A stretch of 64,000 bases of DNA from Dendrobium chrysotoxum (GCA_019925795.1 CM034314.1:34217774-34281773); one strand, 5' to 3'; positions 33,794 to 46,274 are shown, counted from the stretch's first letter. Notes: a model not told the origin generated them from the sequence alone. Numbers and translations: made by a program.

Positions 33794-35291
33794 TGCTAAG
33801 ATTTTCTTTGATATTCAATACCCACTAAATAAGCAAGTGCATGTATCAATCAAGGAATAAAGTGATTGAGAGAATGTCAATCCCACGAGGAAGTGTTATG
33901 CAAACATGCAAATGAACTAGTAATGCCTACTGTAACTATCATGTTTATCCTTCTCAACAAAAATAAGGTTTGAGATTCTATCTTTGTTGGGGAATGCAAA
34001 AGAAAAGAAAAGATACATGATGATTAGATGTTTTGAACTAATGATTGTGAATTATCTAAGTTTTCCTAAGTAGACTCTTTTATGTTTGATATGGTTCATA
34101 ACATATGTATCCCTAGATCTCTATCATGCTTATAAGGATGTAAAGGGAGGTTTATACCTTCCTACACCTATTGTATCTCCATAAAACCTAGAACTCTAAA
34201 TATCATATGTTTAGGCAAGCAAGAGTTCCATTACACCACTCCAAATTATTCCAATAGTCCTCTATCGAGGCAATATATCACATTGAATTTTAACTACACA
34301 CATTGATATTGTATGTATTCAATTAAGAATAGGAGTTATTTAAAAATCCGTTATTCATTCAAAGAATAAGAGTTTACATTAGTACTTGCAAAGAATTAAC
34401 ATTATTAGCCCAAAATTAGGAGAGCCAGCAATGGAAATAAAAAATAACAAACCAAATTTTATTGCTAGCATATATGTGAAAGTATATTAGTAAAAGTGAA
34501 ATCAGATGTCACTTGGATAGTGCAATGCACTCTTCACACTCCTTTCTCCTATAAATATATGATTGCTCATAATATATTGGCTGACTATATCCCAAATGGA
34601 GCATCTTTCTCTCCTCTGGCCTCCCTTAGAGTTAAATTTAAGGGTGCACTACACTTAAGCACTCAATACTCCAAAAAAATTTCAGAATCTAATAGAACTC
34701 TTGCAAAAATGTCACTCAAATGAATAAAAAAACTACTTATGCTTGGTGGCACCACAACATTATAAAATGAACTGACACCTCGGTGTTGTTGGGCTTCCTT
34801 TGCTATGGAACTGGATTAATCTGGTGGGTCTATTGATTGAGCTAACGTTTCCTTTAGGTTAGATAGTGTGGCTCTTCATTTCAACAACTAGTCCACCATG
34901 TCATTGATAAATTTGAGCATTTTAATGCTTGAATGTATAATCAGGCTCTACGGTAATGTAAAGTTCAAAGCTCTTACACTAAAATTCTTAAGACTCAGGT
35001 ACTGCATCATTGATTTTTGGCACTGTGGTGTTATGAAGCACTGTGGCGCTAACTTTGGCTCCACCAGGGAATTGAATCAATTGCCATTTTTCTGAGTGTC
35101 CAGTGTTGTGATTTCCTGATCAAACATTGGCAAATTATTGATGCTGCATTGTTGGTAGTTGGAGCACTGTGGCACTAGTTTAACACTTGTAATTTTTTCT
35201 CCTTTTTCGAAGACGTCTACACAACATCAACTAAAAATAATATTTTTACTATATTTATGATATTAAAACTCTAAAAAATTTATAGTTAACA
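33794..35291 (-). repeat. Family-D LTR, copy D3 3' LTR
   Basis: 1498 bp, TGCTAAGATTTTCTTT to AGTTAACA on the plus strand. Contains ATCCCTAGATCTCTATC and GCATCTTTCTCTCCTCT blocks shared with other copies. It is followed by the reversed GACAAGCAAG...CATTGCC signature near 35308-35335 that marks the 3' end of the internal region. Confidence 0.7.
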
Positions 35292-36930
35292 AAGTTCCTT
35301 AGCTTAAATACTTGCTTGTCCTAAGGCAATGGTGTAATCACCTATTGATTAGCCTAGTAACCAAAATAAAAATTAACAATTTAAGACTATGAAAATGTAA
35401 GAAAATACTTCATCATTTAGATGTAAATTAGAATGATCAAAGCTATGAAATTTTAATTTGAATGATCATAAGTAATTATCCTAATCAATCATCATTTTTA
35501 TTGCTTAAATTGACCTTATCTATTACAAGTGTAAGTGCAATGTTAATTACTGATTTTAGATATGAATAATATATAATTTAAAAATTATTTGTGCTTGTAG
35601 TTAAATTAGAATTTCATTCGTAAACTATCTTATGTATTAGTTTACTTACATTTTCCTATTTAATTTTAGTATTAGGATACCCTAAGGAAGAGAGCTTTAT
35701 TAGACACCAGTTTTTGAAGTACTCATTTTTCTTTTACTTTTTCTTCATTTCTTTTGAGTTGCATGTTTTTCATATTTTTCATTTTAGAGTACATAATGAG
35801 GATTTTGAATATCTGATTGCTTTCTTACTTCAAGTAACATATGTTGAATTAATGTAAGGATGCTAGTAAGCTCACTAATTATATATTCAAGTTTTCAATG
35901 ATTTTCATAATCTAATCTACCCACTCTCTTTCTCTAAACTCAATTATTCAATCTTTAAATCATTAGTCTGTGCTTAAGTGTATAACATTTAAGTTCAATG
36001 TGATAAAAACTTAGATGATTTTCTTTAGTTAATTACTATGATTTTTAAATTTAAAATTATGGTTCTTTATTCATGCAAATTATCTCCTAGAGTTTAGCAT
36101 AATTCTTAATTTTAAATAAATTTTAATTTCCATTTCTATTTTAGCTAAATAAGAAATCAAAGTCCAAGTGTATATAGAGGACATTTCAATAATTAAGCAA
36201 TAGTGGGAATTTTACTTAAATGTAAATTGAACTACAACAAAATAACATAAATAATAATAATATACAAAATAATGTACATAATATATTGCATGAAACTAAA
36301 CATTCCTTTTTCATTAAGAATGATAAAAAGTCTATAAGGTATAAAATACAACTACCTCCACTTCTATAATATAGTGTGCACACAAGCACAACTAAAGTAC
36401 ATGAACTCAAATTTATCATCAACCATAACCATCCTAAGTAATTAATGGGGACCTAGCCAAGCATATATATAAAAATTAAGGAAATTAAAAATTATATCCA
36501 CCAACAACAAAAGTAAGTCACTCTCTCGTCTCTCTCTCTCTCTCCTACAAGCAAGCTAATCAATAAACCAAAGAAAAATAAACAACCATCACTCAAAATC
36601 TATATCATCGTCCTCATATCATCATCTCCACCACCAGACTGGTGGTAAACAAAAGGATCATTCAATAATGGATTTTCTAGAATGGAGACTCTCCTAAATA
36701 TCCCCTCAAATGCTTCATTGAACTCAGAAGAGCAGTGATAATGTATCTCCTATATGTTCACATAATGAGCATATAAGTCATCTGTTCTCATAAATCAGCC
36801 ACCTCCTCTCTTGAAGATCATAGGGACTATACATTTAACTAATTACTACTAAGCTAGATCATCTACCGAGTCTCACTAGGATCAACTTCCTCCTCTACAT
36901 TAATCCATCTAAAACTCTCAATTTTTTGCT
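35292..36930 (-). other. D3 3' internal non-coding region
   Basis: No gene. The part to about 36200 matches 3400-4323 in reverse. A CT-rich microsatellite lies at 36521-36544. Confidence 0.6.
36521..36544. repeat. CT microsatellite
   Basis: CTCTCTCGTCTCTCTCTCTC-type run. Confidence 0.8.
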
Positions 36931-36939
36931 TTATGAGAG

Positions 36940-37700
36940 CAAAAATGGGAAGTAAATGCTCTTTGTTAGAGTCACCTCTTTCACCAGCAACAACCTAAAT
37001 TGCATAAGAAAGTGAGGGGTGTACTAAACTTATAGAAGTAGTGCCCCTAATGATATACATAAGAGAAGAATGAATTAGCTTTAATATATTGATCGAGTGC
37101 CTCACCTAAATGGAATATCTTAAAACTACCCGATCCCTAGTAACATTACAAATATTTTTACTTGTTAGAAGATGAGCAAAGATGAAATAATGTCAGGCTT
37201 TGGAAAGTTGGGTCAAATAGGTGGCCAAAATATTAATTACCTTTCCTTCTTTATCCTTCCAAATACCCCACTCATAGGTGCAAAAAGCAGTCTCAAAACA
37301 TCATAATGGTTAATGGGTGCTATTCTGAAGCCATAATAATCAATATCCTCCATATCCCTAAGCCTATAGAGTCGATTAATGCTAGTGGAATCAAAAGGTA
37401 CCAGCTTACCCTAAACAAAATATATATTATTTTGGCCTTCTTTAGCGCTTGCAAAAAAACCCCCGGATCACATTTAGTATAACAACATGTGGTTCCTTAT
37501 ACAGATTCTTCCACCCCTTATTTTCTATGATTTATATGACTGCCCCTCCTAAATTTAAGAAAAGTAGCTCAAGTATGAATTGCTTATTCATAAAAAGATG
37601 GGTATAACACTCTTCAACCTTCACTAAAATAAATCTTTTCCTATCGAAAGAAGAAGATATTGTCTTCTTACTTCAAAATACCTTTGGGGCTATAATAAAA
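36940..37700 (-). pseudogene. Degraded Athila-like ORF (PTPD-like), second copy
   Basis: The minus strand yields the same protein as 235-1410: an N-terminal block SFDRKRFILVKVEECYTHLF near 37590-37660, LVPFDSTSINRLYRLRDMED near 37345-37410, VINILATYLTQLSKA near 37205-37245, YFIFAHLLTSKNICNVTRD near 37150-37200, and HSINILKLIHSS then LVHPSLSYAI near 36990-37100. Stops are scattered through it. Two independent copies sharing this order indicate a real conserved ORF of the family. No function is known to me. Confidence 0.65.
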
Positions 37701-37789
37701 TTTTAACTCAAAAGCACAGAGAATAAACTTAAAAAGATTAGTGAAGAGGAGGAGAAGACAAAGTGAAGAAAACTATACATAAACACTTA

Positions 37790-38447
37790 ATATTTAAAAC
37801 CACGAATGGCATCACGGTGCTGTGATGAGCATCCCTATGACATTGAAAAGAACACTAAATGATAATAGGTAGAATGATAGTGGCACTGTGTGTGAAGAAC
37901 ATGTGTAGCTATGGTGCATGAATAAAAAAGATGAACTATCAAATTTTTGACCAAGGAACCATCGCAGCTTTTGATACATGAGATCCCTATGATGCTCACA
38001 TGAAACCATTACTTTGGCACTTTAAGAACTAATTATGGTTTTGATCTAAAACAATAGCACTATTGGTAGGATTGAAGTAGTTTAAAAAGATTCATAATGA
38101 AAATATTTATGCCACACAACAACGTTGAATATTTTGCAGCAATACTGTACTAGTTATTGATTAGGCGCTGCGGTGTTACATGGATTAGTTATAAAGTACT
38201 ATATGAGCAAAAGTAGCATTGTAACACTTAACTAAATAGGGATGGAACATTAAGTGATGAAACCTTTTCAAGACTTTAGCACATAGGTGCCCAAATTTAA
38301 TGTTGCAATGCTCGAAAAGCAAATGTGGAAGTGCTCTAAGCCCTGACGATGTGGTGTTGGTTAAAATTTGCAACTTTTTTGAATTCTCAAAAAATTATAC
38401 TATAATTATATTTGTTTATTAAAGTCTCTAAAATAGGCCTGTTATCA
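37790..38447 (-). repeat. D3 5' LTR-like part, GCAC-rich
   Basis: Contains repeated GGTGCTGTGATGAGC, TTTGGCACTTTAAG and GCGCTGCGGTGTTA phrases, as in the first part of family-D LTRs, and ends ...GGCCTGTTATCA. The second part of a normal LTR is absent. Confidence 0.5.
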
Positions 38448-38460
38448 AACATACATATTA

Positions 38461-39045
38461 AATAGGCCTGTTATCTCCCAAATGAAGTATCTTTCTCTCC
38501 TCTAGCCTCCCTTAGAGTTAATTCTATGGGAGCACTACACTTAAGAACTCAATGTTCACTAAAAATTATAAATCCTAATAGAACTCTGATAATACTATCA
38601 CTTAAATGAAATTAAAAACTATTTATACTTGTATAGAAATGGACTCAAGCATTATAGTGTTTGACATGGTGGCATCATATTATTATAGAATAAACTAGTG
38701 CCTCAATGTTGCTGGGCTTACTCAACTGTAGTGTTGGATTGACCCAACACATCTATTGGCTGCACCAATGCATCTTTTAGCTAAGTTAGTATGGCTCCTC
38801 ATTTTTTCAATTTCTCCATCATGATGCTAAAAAGTTGAGAATTGCAGTGCTTGAATGTATAATCTGGCACTGTGGTGTTATAAAGTTTAGTGCTTTAGCA
38901 TTAAAATTATTATGACTTACGTGAAATGGAACTAATTTTTGGTGATGTGGCATTATGAATCACTATGGCAGTAACCTTGGCTCTATTGGGGCACTAAATT
39001 AAATTCCATTTTTTCCTGAGAGAAGCTCTAAGATTGTAATGTAAA
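38461..39045 (-). repeat. Family-D LTR fragment D4
   Basis: Reversed mid-to-start part of a family-D LTR; GTATCTTTCTCTCCTCTAGC and following sequence match 34600 onward. A 16-bp direct repeat AAATAGGCCTGTTATC (38431-38446 and 38461-38476) bridges D3 and D4. Confidence 0.6.
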
Positions 39046-40630
39046 TAAAATAACCAATCAATATTTATAGAAAATAGGGGTTCTTTATAGGAATTCAAAA
39101 TTGGGTTTAGAGTTTAAAATTCTTTCCAAGTCAGCCACTAGAGCCACATTTTCTATTATGGATAGTTTAATGGATGTTAACCATCTTTCCCATACATTTA
39201 AACCCCATGTGGTTTCTTATTTGGGAAGTTAGGGTTGAACCCATGGCATATAGGTTAGTTTTCTTTGATTTCTGACCACCTTAGGCCTCCATATGACTCT
39301 AGCTGATTGGAATAGGTGGCTAGAAAATTCTGGAATATAATTCAAGGGTTTATATGACTTAATCTAATCTATAATTTAAATAAGCTCAAGAATTTAAATT
39401 TTTTATGGTTCGGATCAACCCAATTATTTGACCCAACATAACTTATGGGTTGGGATAGCTTGGTTTAGTGCAATAGGTCCAGGGACACCCAATGAAATTG
39501 TTTATCAATTCAAATTTTATAAGGATTGAGAAGTGGCTTAACAAAACTATTTTGGGTTCATTTGGGTCAAGCCATATGGCTAACCTAAGTGGGCCCAAGG
39601 GCTATATTTCCTAGGGTTGACCCTTAGGGACCTAAAGGACTGTCCAAATGGGTTCAGTTGCCTTGGGTCTAGATTAATGAATTTTAAATTTATATATTTT
39701 AGAATTGATTTGGATAACCATGGTTGACCTGGCTTGCCAAGTTTAAACCTCAGTTGGGGTTGGGTCTAACCCATTCCAAATGACATTTAGAACTTATTAG
39801 AGGACATTTTATGCCATGACATGGTCTACATATAATAAGTACATGTTTAGGTATTTAAGGGTTGATTTGGTCAACTTAAGTTGACTTGGTGAACCAAGCT
39901 TGACCAAGACTTGGGTTTAGGTCCAATCCACATCAAATGGTATTTAATTTTTTTTGGGAGTGATCTTGGATCATGGCATGACTGAGACATAAAGGGTTCT
40001 TTCAAACATTTAATTTTAGGGTTTTTAGGATATAATGGCTTCTTGGTTAACCATGGTCAACAAGGGATTCAATTGGGTTTAGTCATGTATGGTTTAAAGT
40101 TTGATGATATTTAAAAGGCTTTGGTGGGGTTTAGGTAAGCTTCAAAAGTGGATTTAGGGTTTTGGGTTCAAGGGGTCCTTTAATAGTTTAAGGGTTTAAT
40201 ATGATATATGCATGATCATGAGTGGTTGTTCAAACCCTAGGATAAAAACCCATTTCTTGGATTTGTTGTTTCAAGATGATTCATGCATATGGAAGTTTTA
40301 AGCTTAAAAGGGCTCCACATGTCAAACTAGGACAACTTCTGTCATCCATGGACTCAAATGAGTTTAAATCAATGCAATGATGACTATTAACATATTCTAT
40401 GAATTTTTAAAGTCTCCAGAGGTGATTTACATCAAGATGTCATGTTCAGTGGCATGGTCTAAAAATATTTGAAGGTTTTGCATGCTTGAAATATGCTTTA
40501 TGTTTTTTGGTTTAGAAGAACATGAAGGCCTCTAAAATGGCTAGGTTCACTCTAGATACATTCCTATTTAATATGTATTTGATCAAACACCATTTTAGAG
40601 ACTTTACCTAGGGTTTTGGTTCAATTAAAA
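39046..40630. other. Unidentified 1.6-kb non-coding stretch
   Basis: No reading frame, LTR ends or target duplication that I can support. It is less AT-rich than its surroundings and repeats variants of GGTTGACC/TTGGTCAA and CAAGCTTGACCAAG along its length (39400-40100). It lies between reversed family-D fragments D4 and D5, so it may be an unrecognised insertion. Confidence 0.35.
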
Positions 40631-40639
40631 ATTCTCCCT

Positions 40640-41238
40640 TACGAAAGAAAAACAAAACTTAACATAAGTAGACTTAGGTGCTAGACGCTCGATAGAGTGG
40701 CACTATGGCATTATAATATGAACTAGCACCTTAGCCCTTATAAATATACTCTGTTATAATATTGGGCTGATGTAGTATGATTTTGATTAATTCAATCTAA
40801 TGCTTGATTGATCCAGCATGATGCTTCTTTTTTTAAAATGCTCTACTATGGTGCTAAAAAAGGTTAGTGCATTGTTGCTTGCTTATGACATCCATAATGA
40901 CATGCTTCTGAGGTTGGCGCTTCAGCATTAAATTATTTACAATTTATCTTGAGACTTTGGAGCTACAATGTTCACTTAAGGCGTTATGGCATTAACCTTT
41001 ATTTTATGGGGGTGCTGAGCTAAATGGAATTTTTTTGAAGCTCTAATGATATAATGTCTTGATCTTATACTGGGGTGTTAAAGATGATGCAATGCTGATA
41101 GCTCTAGCAGTATAATGCTTGTTCTTAATTTTATAATTTTTGTTACTTTTCCTGAGATATTCTTCCCCAACATTAACTAAAACACACATGTTGACTAGAA
41201 TTTAACACAATAAAAATAAACATAAATTTGACTTAGCA
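40640..41238 (-). repeat. Family-D LTR fragment D5
   Basis: Reversed first part of a family-D LTR (GGCACTATGGCATTATAATA and similar blocks), ending GACTTAGCA. The next 190 bases to 41431 show GTTTCCCAGCGACATCATC, loosely like a reversed gypsy primer site, but nothing firm. Confidence 0.5.
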
Positions 41239-41431
41239 ACATCCATTTTAGTTCAAATCTTATTCTATAGGATTGGAGTAAGCTTCTCTACTGGCATCCT
41301 TTCCTTTTGAATACTGGTTGATCAAGTAGTTGTCAGCACCAACCATCTAATTCTCCTAGTTTGCGATCAATTTATGATTTTGTATATGTTTCCCAGCGAC
41401 ATCATCTCCTTTTAAACTTTGGTTCATCGGG

Positions 41432-42059
41432 TGATAAGTGTAAATTATATATTATTTTGTGTTTTATTTTTAGTGATAATATGTTGTTTTAATTTTTTTT
41501 TTATGTAGAAAAAACTAAATAATGGTAAAAAATTCTAAGTTGCCTATAACACCATGACTTCTAATAAAGTAGTGCTGTAACACAATGATTTTTTATTTTC
41601 AAGCGTTGTAGTAGCAACACATCCAATGCTGAAGCATTATGAACATCGCCACATCAAAAAGTCAGCTTTAAAGCACCAAATATTTTATCTTCAAATGCTG
41701 CAGCATCGCAATCTCCCACGCCTTGGTTCCATTTTTGCTACTTGGGCCCACAGTGCTTGAATGTCATTAAAATTATGATGTTATAGTTATAACTTCTAAG
41801 GGCCATGTTCGCTTAGTGAAAGGATGCAACTATTCACTAATTAAGTTATCGATATAAGCGAGGGCCATGGCGATGCAAAAGCTTCAGTACCAAGGAATTA
41901 GTTCACTTTACGGGCACTACGATGACATTATTTCAAGCACTGTAGTTCCAGAAGCCTTTTTTAAGTTTTTCTATAAATAGTTTTGATGTTATATTTATAC
42001 GGGAGTTCAGTGACTCATGTAAAATTTAGTACAAGTTAGAGTACTTCTTGAAAATTCGT
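41432..42059 (+). repeat. Family-D LTR fragment D6
   Basis: Starts TGATAAGTGTAAATTATAT, the cleanest family-D LTR start in the window, and has a TATA box at 41972-41979. It stops abruptly at 42059 after AGAGTACTTCT, two-fifths of the way through a normal LTR. Confidence 0.65.
41972..41979 (+). promoter_or_regulatory. TATA box in D6
   Basis: TATAAATA, preceded by TTTTTC, at the position also occupied in D7 and D8. Confidence 0.5.
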
Positions 42060-42112
42060 GTAGGTTGTTAGACCTTATAGAACTGTCCCAAGGCCAGATA
42101 TTATTCAACAAG
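42060..42112 (-). repeat. 53-bp terminal stub of a copia B-type LTR
   Basis: TGAAAATTCGTGTAGGTTGT then TAGACC and GAACTGTCCCAAGG, matching the start of B's right LTR at 23638, which reads TGAAAATTCGTGAAGGTTGT. Only the terminus is present; it lies exactly between D6 and the integrase remnant. Confidence 0.55.
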
Positions 42113-42490
42113 GAACACCAAATTGATATATAATATGATCTTTAATAAACTTAAGAACATTGTGAGTTTTGACTTCCTCAAAGGAACTTCTTTTGCCTAT
42201 TTTGAGAAGTAGTCTGTAGCTGCTAATATAAGTCAGTGACCTCTATGAAATACCTGGTCAATCAAACTAGTAATATCCTTACCCCATCTTTTAAATGGCC
42301 ATGAAGCAATTATTTGATGTAGTATAATTGGTGGTTGATGTAGAACTACATCATTCACCTAGAATTGATGACAACAATAAGCAATATTCAGGCAGTAATT
42401 TATCATTAATAGCTAGTAGTATCTAATCCTTTAAATCTTTATTTTCATTTTAGGACTAGACTTGTGAGTGCCATACAATTTAGGATGAAG
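42113..42490 (-). pseudogene. Tat-lineage gypsy integrase fragment
   Basis: The minus strand reads LYGTHKSSPKMKIKI and RIRYYWL (zinc-binding region, 42400-42480), then HQPPIILHQIIASWPFKRWG, ILAATDYFSK (the first core Asp, about 42215-42245), and IYQFGVP near 42100-42120. This is the integrase of the Tat (Ogre/Retand) branch of Ty3/gypsy. The core after the first Asp is cut off at the copia stub. Confidence 0.7.
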
Positions 42491-43199
42491 TTCTTTTATT
42501 ATATCTTTAGCTTCAAGTTTATTGCCATCCTTGCTATATATTAGTGGTTACATTAGAATTTACACTTTTGTTAGTAGAAGGTATAAAGGTATTGGTTTTA
42601 AAATTTTCATTCAAAATTGGAGAGACCTTATCTGCCATCCCTACTATATCATCTTGAGATAATGGGGTTAGAGTCACTTTTTTTACACATTTCTTAAATC
42701 TTTTGTGGGAAGATATTTCTTTATTTCTTTCTCACCAATTTTAACTCTAACCTCATTATTGCTTTTTTTATAGAAATTTAAAACTTTAGTTATTCTATAA
42801 CATTCATATGTACTTTAAATTACTTATTTTTATTAAATACATATAATTCATTCTTTAAACAGGATTCCAAATCAATATGTATTACATCCACTTGTATAGA
42901 TATTTTTTCTTTTTATTAATTTTTTACTCACTTTTGCATCCTCAACCTCTAACTCTAGATTATCGATCCATTCTACAATCTCTTTGTGATGAAGAGATAG
43001 GTGACCAATGAACATTATGTTCAAAGACATAATGCTTTTCTTTTACTTTTCATTCTTTCTTTATATCAATATTTTAACTTCATTTCTTTATTTTAGCTGA
43101 TTTAAGATTTTTAGAGAAGATTGTCTGCTTTTTAGGAAGATAGTAGTTTGCATCTTCATATATGCTGGCTTCATTAAAAATGGTTATAAATCACCCTAA
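42491..43199 (-). other. Tat element spacer; reverse transcriptase missing
   Basis: Minus-strand fragments are Lys- and Glu-rich (RVKIGEKEIKKYLP near 42700-42740; HHKEIVEWIDNLELEVEDA near 42930-42990), typical of the variable stretch after the protease. Reverse transcriptase and RNase H, about 1.5 kb in intact relatives, are absent, so an internal deletion ended near 42490-42600. Confidence 0.5.
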
Positions 43200-43560
43200 A
43201 TATATTGCTCATTACCCTTGCGAGAATATTTTATACACTTATGTAGGAAGGAAGATACCATTCTATATTCATGAAAGATAGGGTCTACCCAGGAGAGTAA
43301 TAAATGAATCCTCTAAATCTATTATATGAAACTTATCTTTGGTTATAAGGTGAACTATATCTAGCAGTAAGGTTACCTTAGTTATAGAATCCTTGCAACA
43401 TCATTTTATCATAACTGAGTTTACGATTATCTATTTTTAAGAAGGCAAGAGTTCTGCTAGTTATTATGTTGATTGAGGCCCCAAGATGAACAAGGAAATG
43501 AGACAACTTTAATTTGTCTATGTTTATCAAAATATACCATGGTTGATTGTGTTCTGTAAT
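43200..43560 (-). pseudogene. Tat-lineage aspartic protease
   Basis: The minus strand gives HNQPWYILINIDKLKLSHFL, then VHLGASINIITSRTLAFLK near 43420-43490. In intact relatives this is VDPG(S/A)SINI, so the catalytic Asp is His and the neighbouring Pro is Leu. KMMLQGFYN and FMNIEWYLPSYI (43215-43390) are later protease blocks in shifted frames. Confidence 0.65.
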
Positions 43561-44630
43561 TCTCAGTAATAAGTCTTCATTTCAGAATGTTACTTATGGA
43601 ACCTTTTTAAAATATAGAGCATCATTAGATTATGTTGATGCAAATTATACCATATAAATGTCTGGGTTACCGAAAGCTTTGATCAAAACCTCCCTCATTT
43701 CCTTATAAAGGACCAAAGTATCATAAATACTCAGCTTCATAGGTAGCATTTTGAGATGAGCTAAAACATTATATTCCACTTCAGGAATGTCTAAGTTAGT
43801 TGTATGTTGATCTAGTTAAGGTTGTTTTGAAGCTTCTATATTATCAATAACTTATTTTCCTTTATCAGTTGTAGGAATTCACGGTAGTAGAATTATACCA
43901 CTACAGAGATTTACTTGAAGTACCTCTTTCGAGGATGAAGTCACAAACTCATTTACTTCTTAATCATTTCTCATTTTTAAAGTTTCATTTGGAGATTCAT
44001 CTAAATTTGATATATCAATCTGTATATTGATAGGATCATCTTGAACATTAAGAATACGAGAATCACTATCAGAAAAGCATTGATGAGAATTCATTTAAGT
44101 TCACTATAAATTTTTTAGAATTATTTTTACTTGAACTATTTAAACAACTAGTTGCTTGATCATCATCACATATATACAAAATATACACTAATCTTTCGTT
44201 ATTAGCTTCTTAGCCCCTTGATGGATTTAATAAAAATAATATAATGTAAGGGGTACAAGAGATCATGAAAACCCATTGACATAATTTACAACTTCATGAT
44301 TTTGATTTTGCCTTTTTTTAAAAACTCCTTCTTCTCAACTATCAAAGATAAACAAACTAGCTTCTTTTAGATTTCTTCAGTTCAAATCATATTATGGACT
44401 ACTTCCATCAAAGTTACTAGATCAACCTTGATGGGATTTTGGACTCCAAGATTTATCTGAGTAAATATATGATATAACTTACTTAGGTTCTTTTTTTAAG
44501 ATTAGGCCAAAGCAATATCCCAACCATTATTAAATATTAAGATCGAAAGGGTTATAGAAAGCTAGCAAATTACATATTTAGCAAATCCCAGATTAGAACA
44601 AACTAAATACTCTTGGGTATCACAACTACC
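43561..44630 (-). other. Tat element gag-protease spacer
   Basis: No confident domain; only short minus-strand frames. In relatives this interval is a long, poorly conserved gag tail. Confidence 0.4.
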
Positions 44631-45990
44631 CCAAATATTATATTCTTTTTAAGCCATTATTTGAAAGTTATATAATCCTCAAGTTCATGACCTAATATCC
44701 AATGATATGGGCAATAATTGGGTTATCCTAATTTTCCCACATCATTCAACCTCTTAGGGTCAGGAAGTTTGAACTTAGTTCTTCAAGAGATTATTGAAAT
44801 TCTTTTAATTACTTCCCTTTTGAATGAATATGACTTATTTTTAAATTCTTAATGCTTTTCTCTATTATCTTCAGGAGGGAGATTGGAATGAGGCTTTAAC
44901 TATTAATTCTAACATTTACTGTACTAGTTATACTGAGACAGATGACAGTAATCTTTTACTTGTGTTTTTATAGTCTGCTTGCCCTTGTCAACTATTAACA
45001 CTGACCTAGACTTCCATTCTAAGACCTGAGGTTTTTATTTCTTTATTTCTATTGTTGAATTATATTTAAGGAAAGACAACTAAGAAGATTCATCTTGAAG
45101 ATTGGTAATTTTTCTTAACAGTTCTCAAATATCTTTGCAGAAAATCCTTTCAATAGGAAGACCACCAAACCATGTATATTTTTAAGGAGTATATTTATAG
45201 TGTGTTTATCTCGAAGCTGAGGAATGCAATTCATACTAAGATTCCACCATCTTAAAAAGTAATCTATTAGATTTTCATTAATATTCTATTTCTCAATCAC
45301 CAAATTCTAGACTGTGACATGATGACATTCTCTGGAAAATCTTTTCATAAATAAATGTTCTAACTCAACAAAGGTATGGATTGACCCATTTGATAATTCT
45401 ACATACTATTCAAAAGGTTCCTAAGTAAGTTGCTAACAAAGTGTCTGAAGAATAATGCATCAGTACCTCTGCATTATAATAACTAGCCCAAAAGTGTGAT
45501 AAATGCTATCTGGAATTTCTTGTACCGGCAAAGTTTGAATAAAGGTGGTAGAAATCGTTTAGGATAAGGAACCAATTCATATTCTTCTAAGTATGGTCTA
45601 CCCCATAAAACAAGTGAACTGCCTTGAGATTGTTCTAAAGCTTCTTTTACCTATTGCTCTACTAGCTACTTTTTGCCAATATATTACATTGACTATTTTT
45701 CTAATTTTATGACTTTGGATTCATTTTTTTAATCATTCCATTATATTTACTATAGTACTGAATAGATTCTTCTAGCACTGATTATATCTATACTTTAGAT
45801 GATAGAGTTTCTTTACTTTGCAATACTACCAAGATTGCCATTAGCTCTTCCATCAACTTTTCCATTTTAGCAACTTGTTCATCTTTAGAACATAACTAAT
45901 ATAATAATCATTGAGTACATATCTGGTGTATCTTATTCTCTTACATTTGTCTTTAAGGGATTGATTTTGCCTTTACCCTTTCCTTTTTGG
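44631..45990 (-). pseudogene. Tat-lineage gag
   Basis: The minus strand reads LVEQQVKEALEQSQGSLFYG near 45620-45680, then the retrotransposon gag core: GSIHTFVELEHLFMKRFSRE (about 45320-45390), NENLIDYFLRWWNLSMNCIP (about 45215-45280) and KHTINILLKNIHG. A zinc-knuckle-like motif CPYHWILGHELEDY with FKQWLKKN is at about 44650-44720; the last Cys is Tyr. The order on the minus strand, gag then protease then integrase, identifies one element. Stops are frequent. Confidence 0.7.
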
Positions 45991-46274
45991 GTGGATGCCT
46001 GGGTGTCTACTATGAAACACTTCTAGATATTTCTTCATCAATAATTTTTTTATTGTAATAGTTTTGATGGCTTTCTCCTCAGCTACATTCTTAATGCTCT
46101 CTTTTGATGATCCATCCTCTCTTCAATGGATCATTCAACCACATTGCATGGTCCAATCAATGTGTATACTTTTACTTGAGAGTATTGCAGTGGTGCTTTA
46201 CCCTTTTTTTCTCCATTCCTTTTTTGCACAATCTTTACTGATGGCCAATACAGTCAAAGTGGTCACCAGCTTAG
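45991..46274. other. Unassigned stretch between Tat gag and D7
   Basis: No feature supported. It contains only a short open frame (46064 on) without recognisable domains. Confidence 0.3.

Larger units (their letters stand above)
33794..38447 (-). mobile_element. Family-D element D3, non-autonomous, PTPD-like ORF
   Basis: Minus-strand Athila-like element. 3' LTR is 33794-35291, then the non-coding 3' region 35292-36930, the PTPD-like ORF 36940-37700, and a 5' LTR-like part up to 38447, whose end GTTATCA matches the inner LTR end GTTAACA. No gag or pol domains are present between the LTRs, so the copy is non-autonomous. The 5' LTR appears to hold only its first part, running straight into the ORF. 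Confidence 0.55.

Noticed and set aside
33789..38435. Apparent perfect 5-bp target duplication AAATA around D3
   Set aside because: Alignment of the LTR ends places the true right end at 38447 (GTTATCA matching GTTAACA at 35285-35291), so AAATA at 38431 lies inside the LTR and the match is chance.
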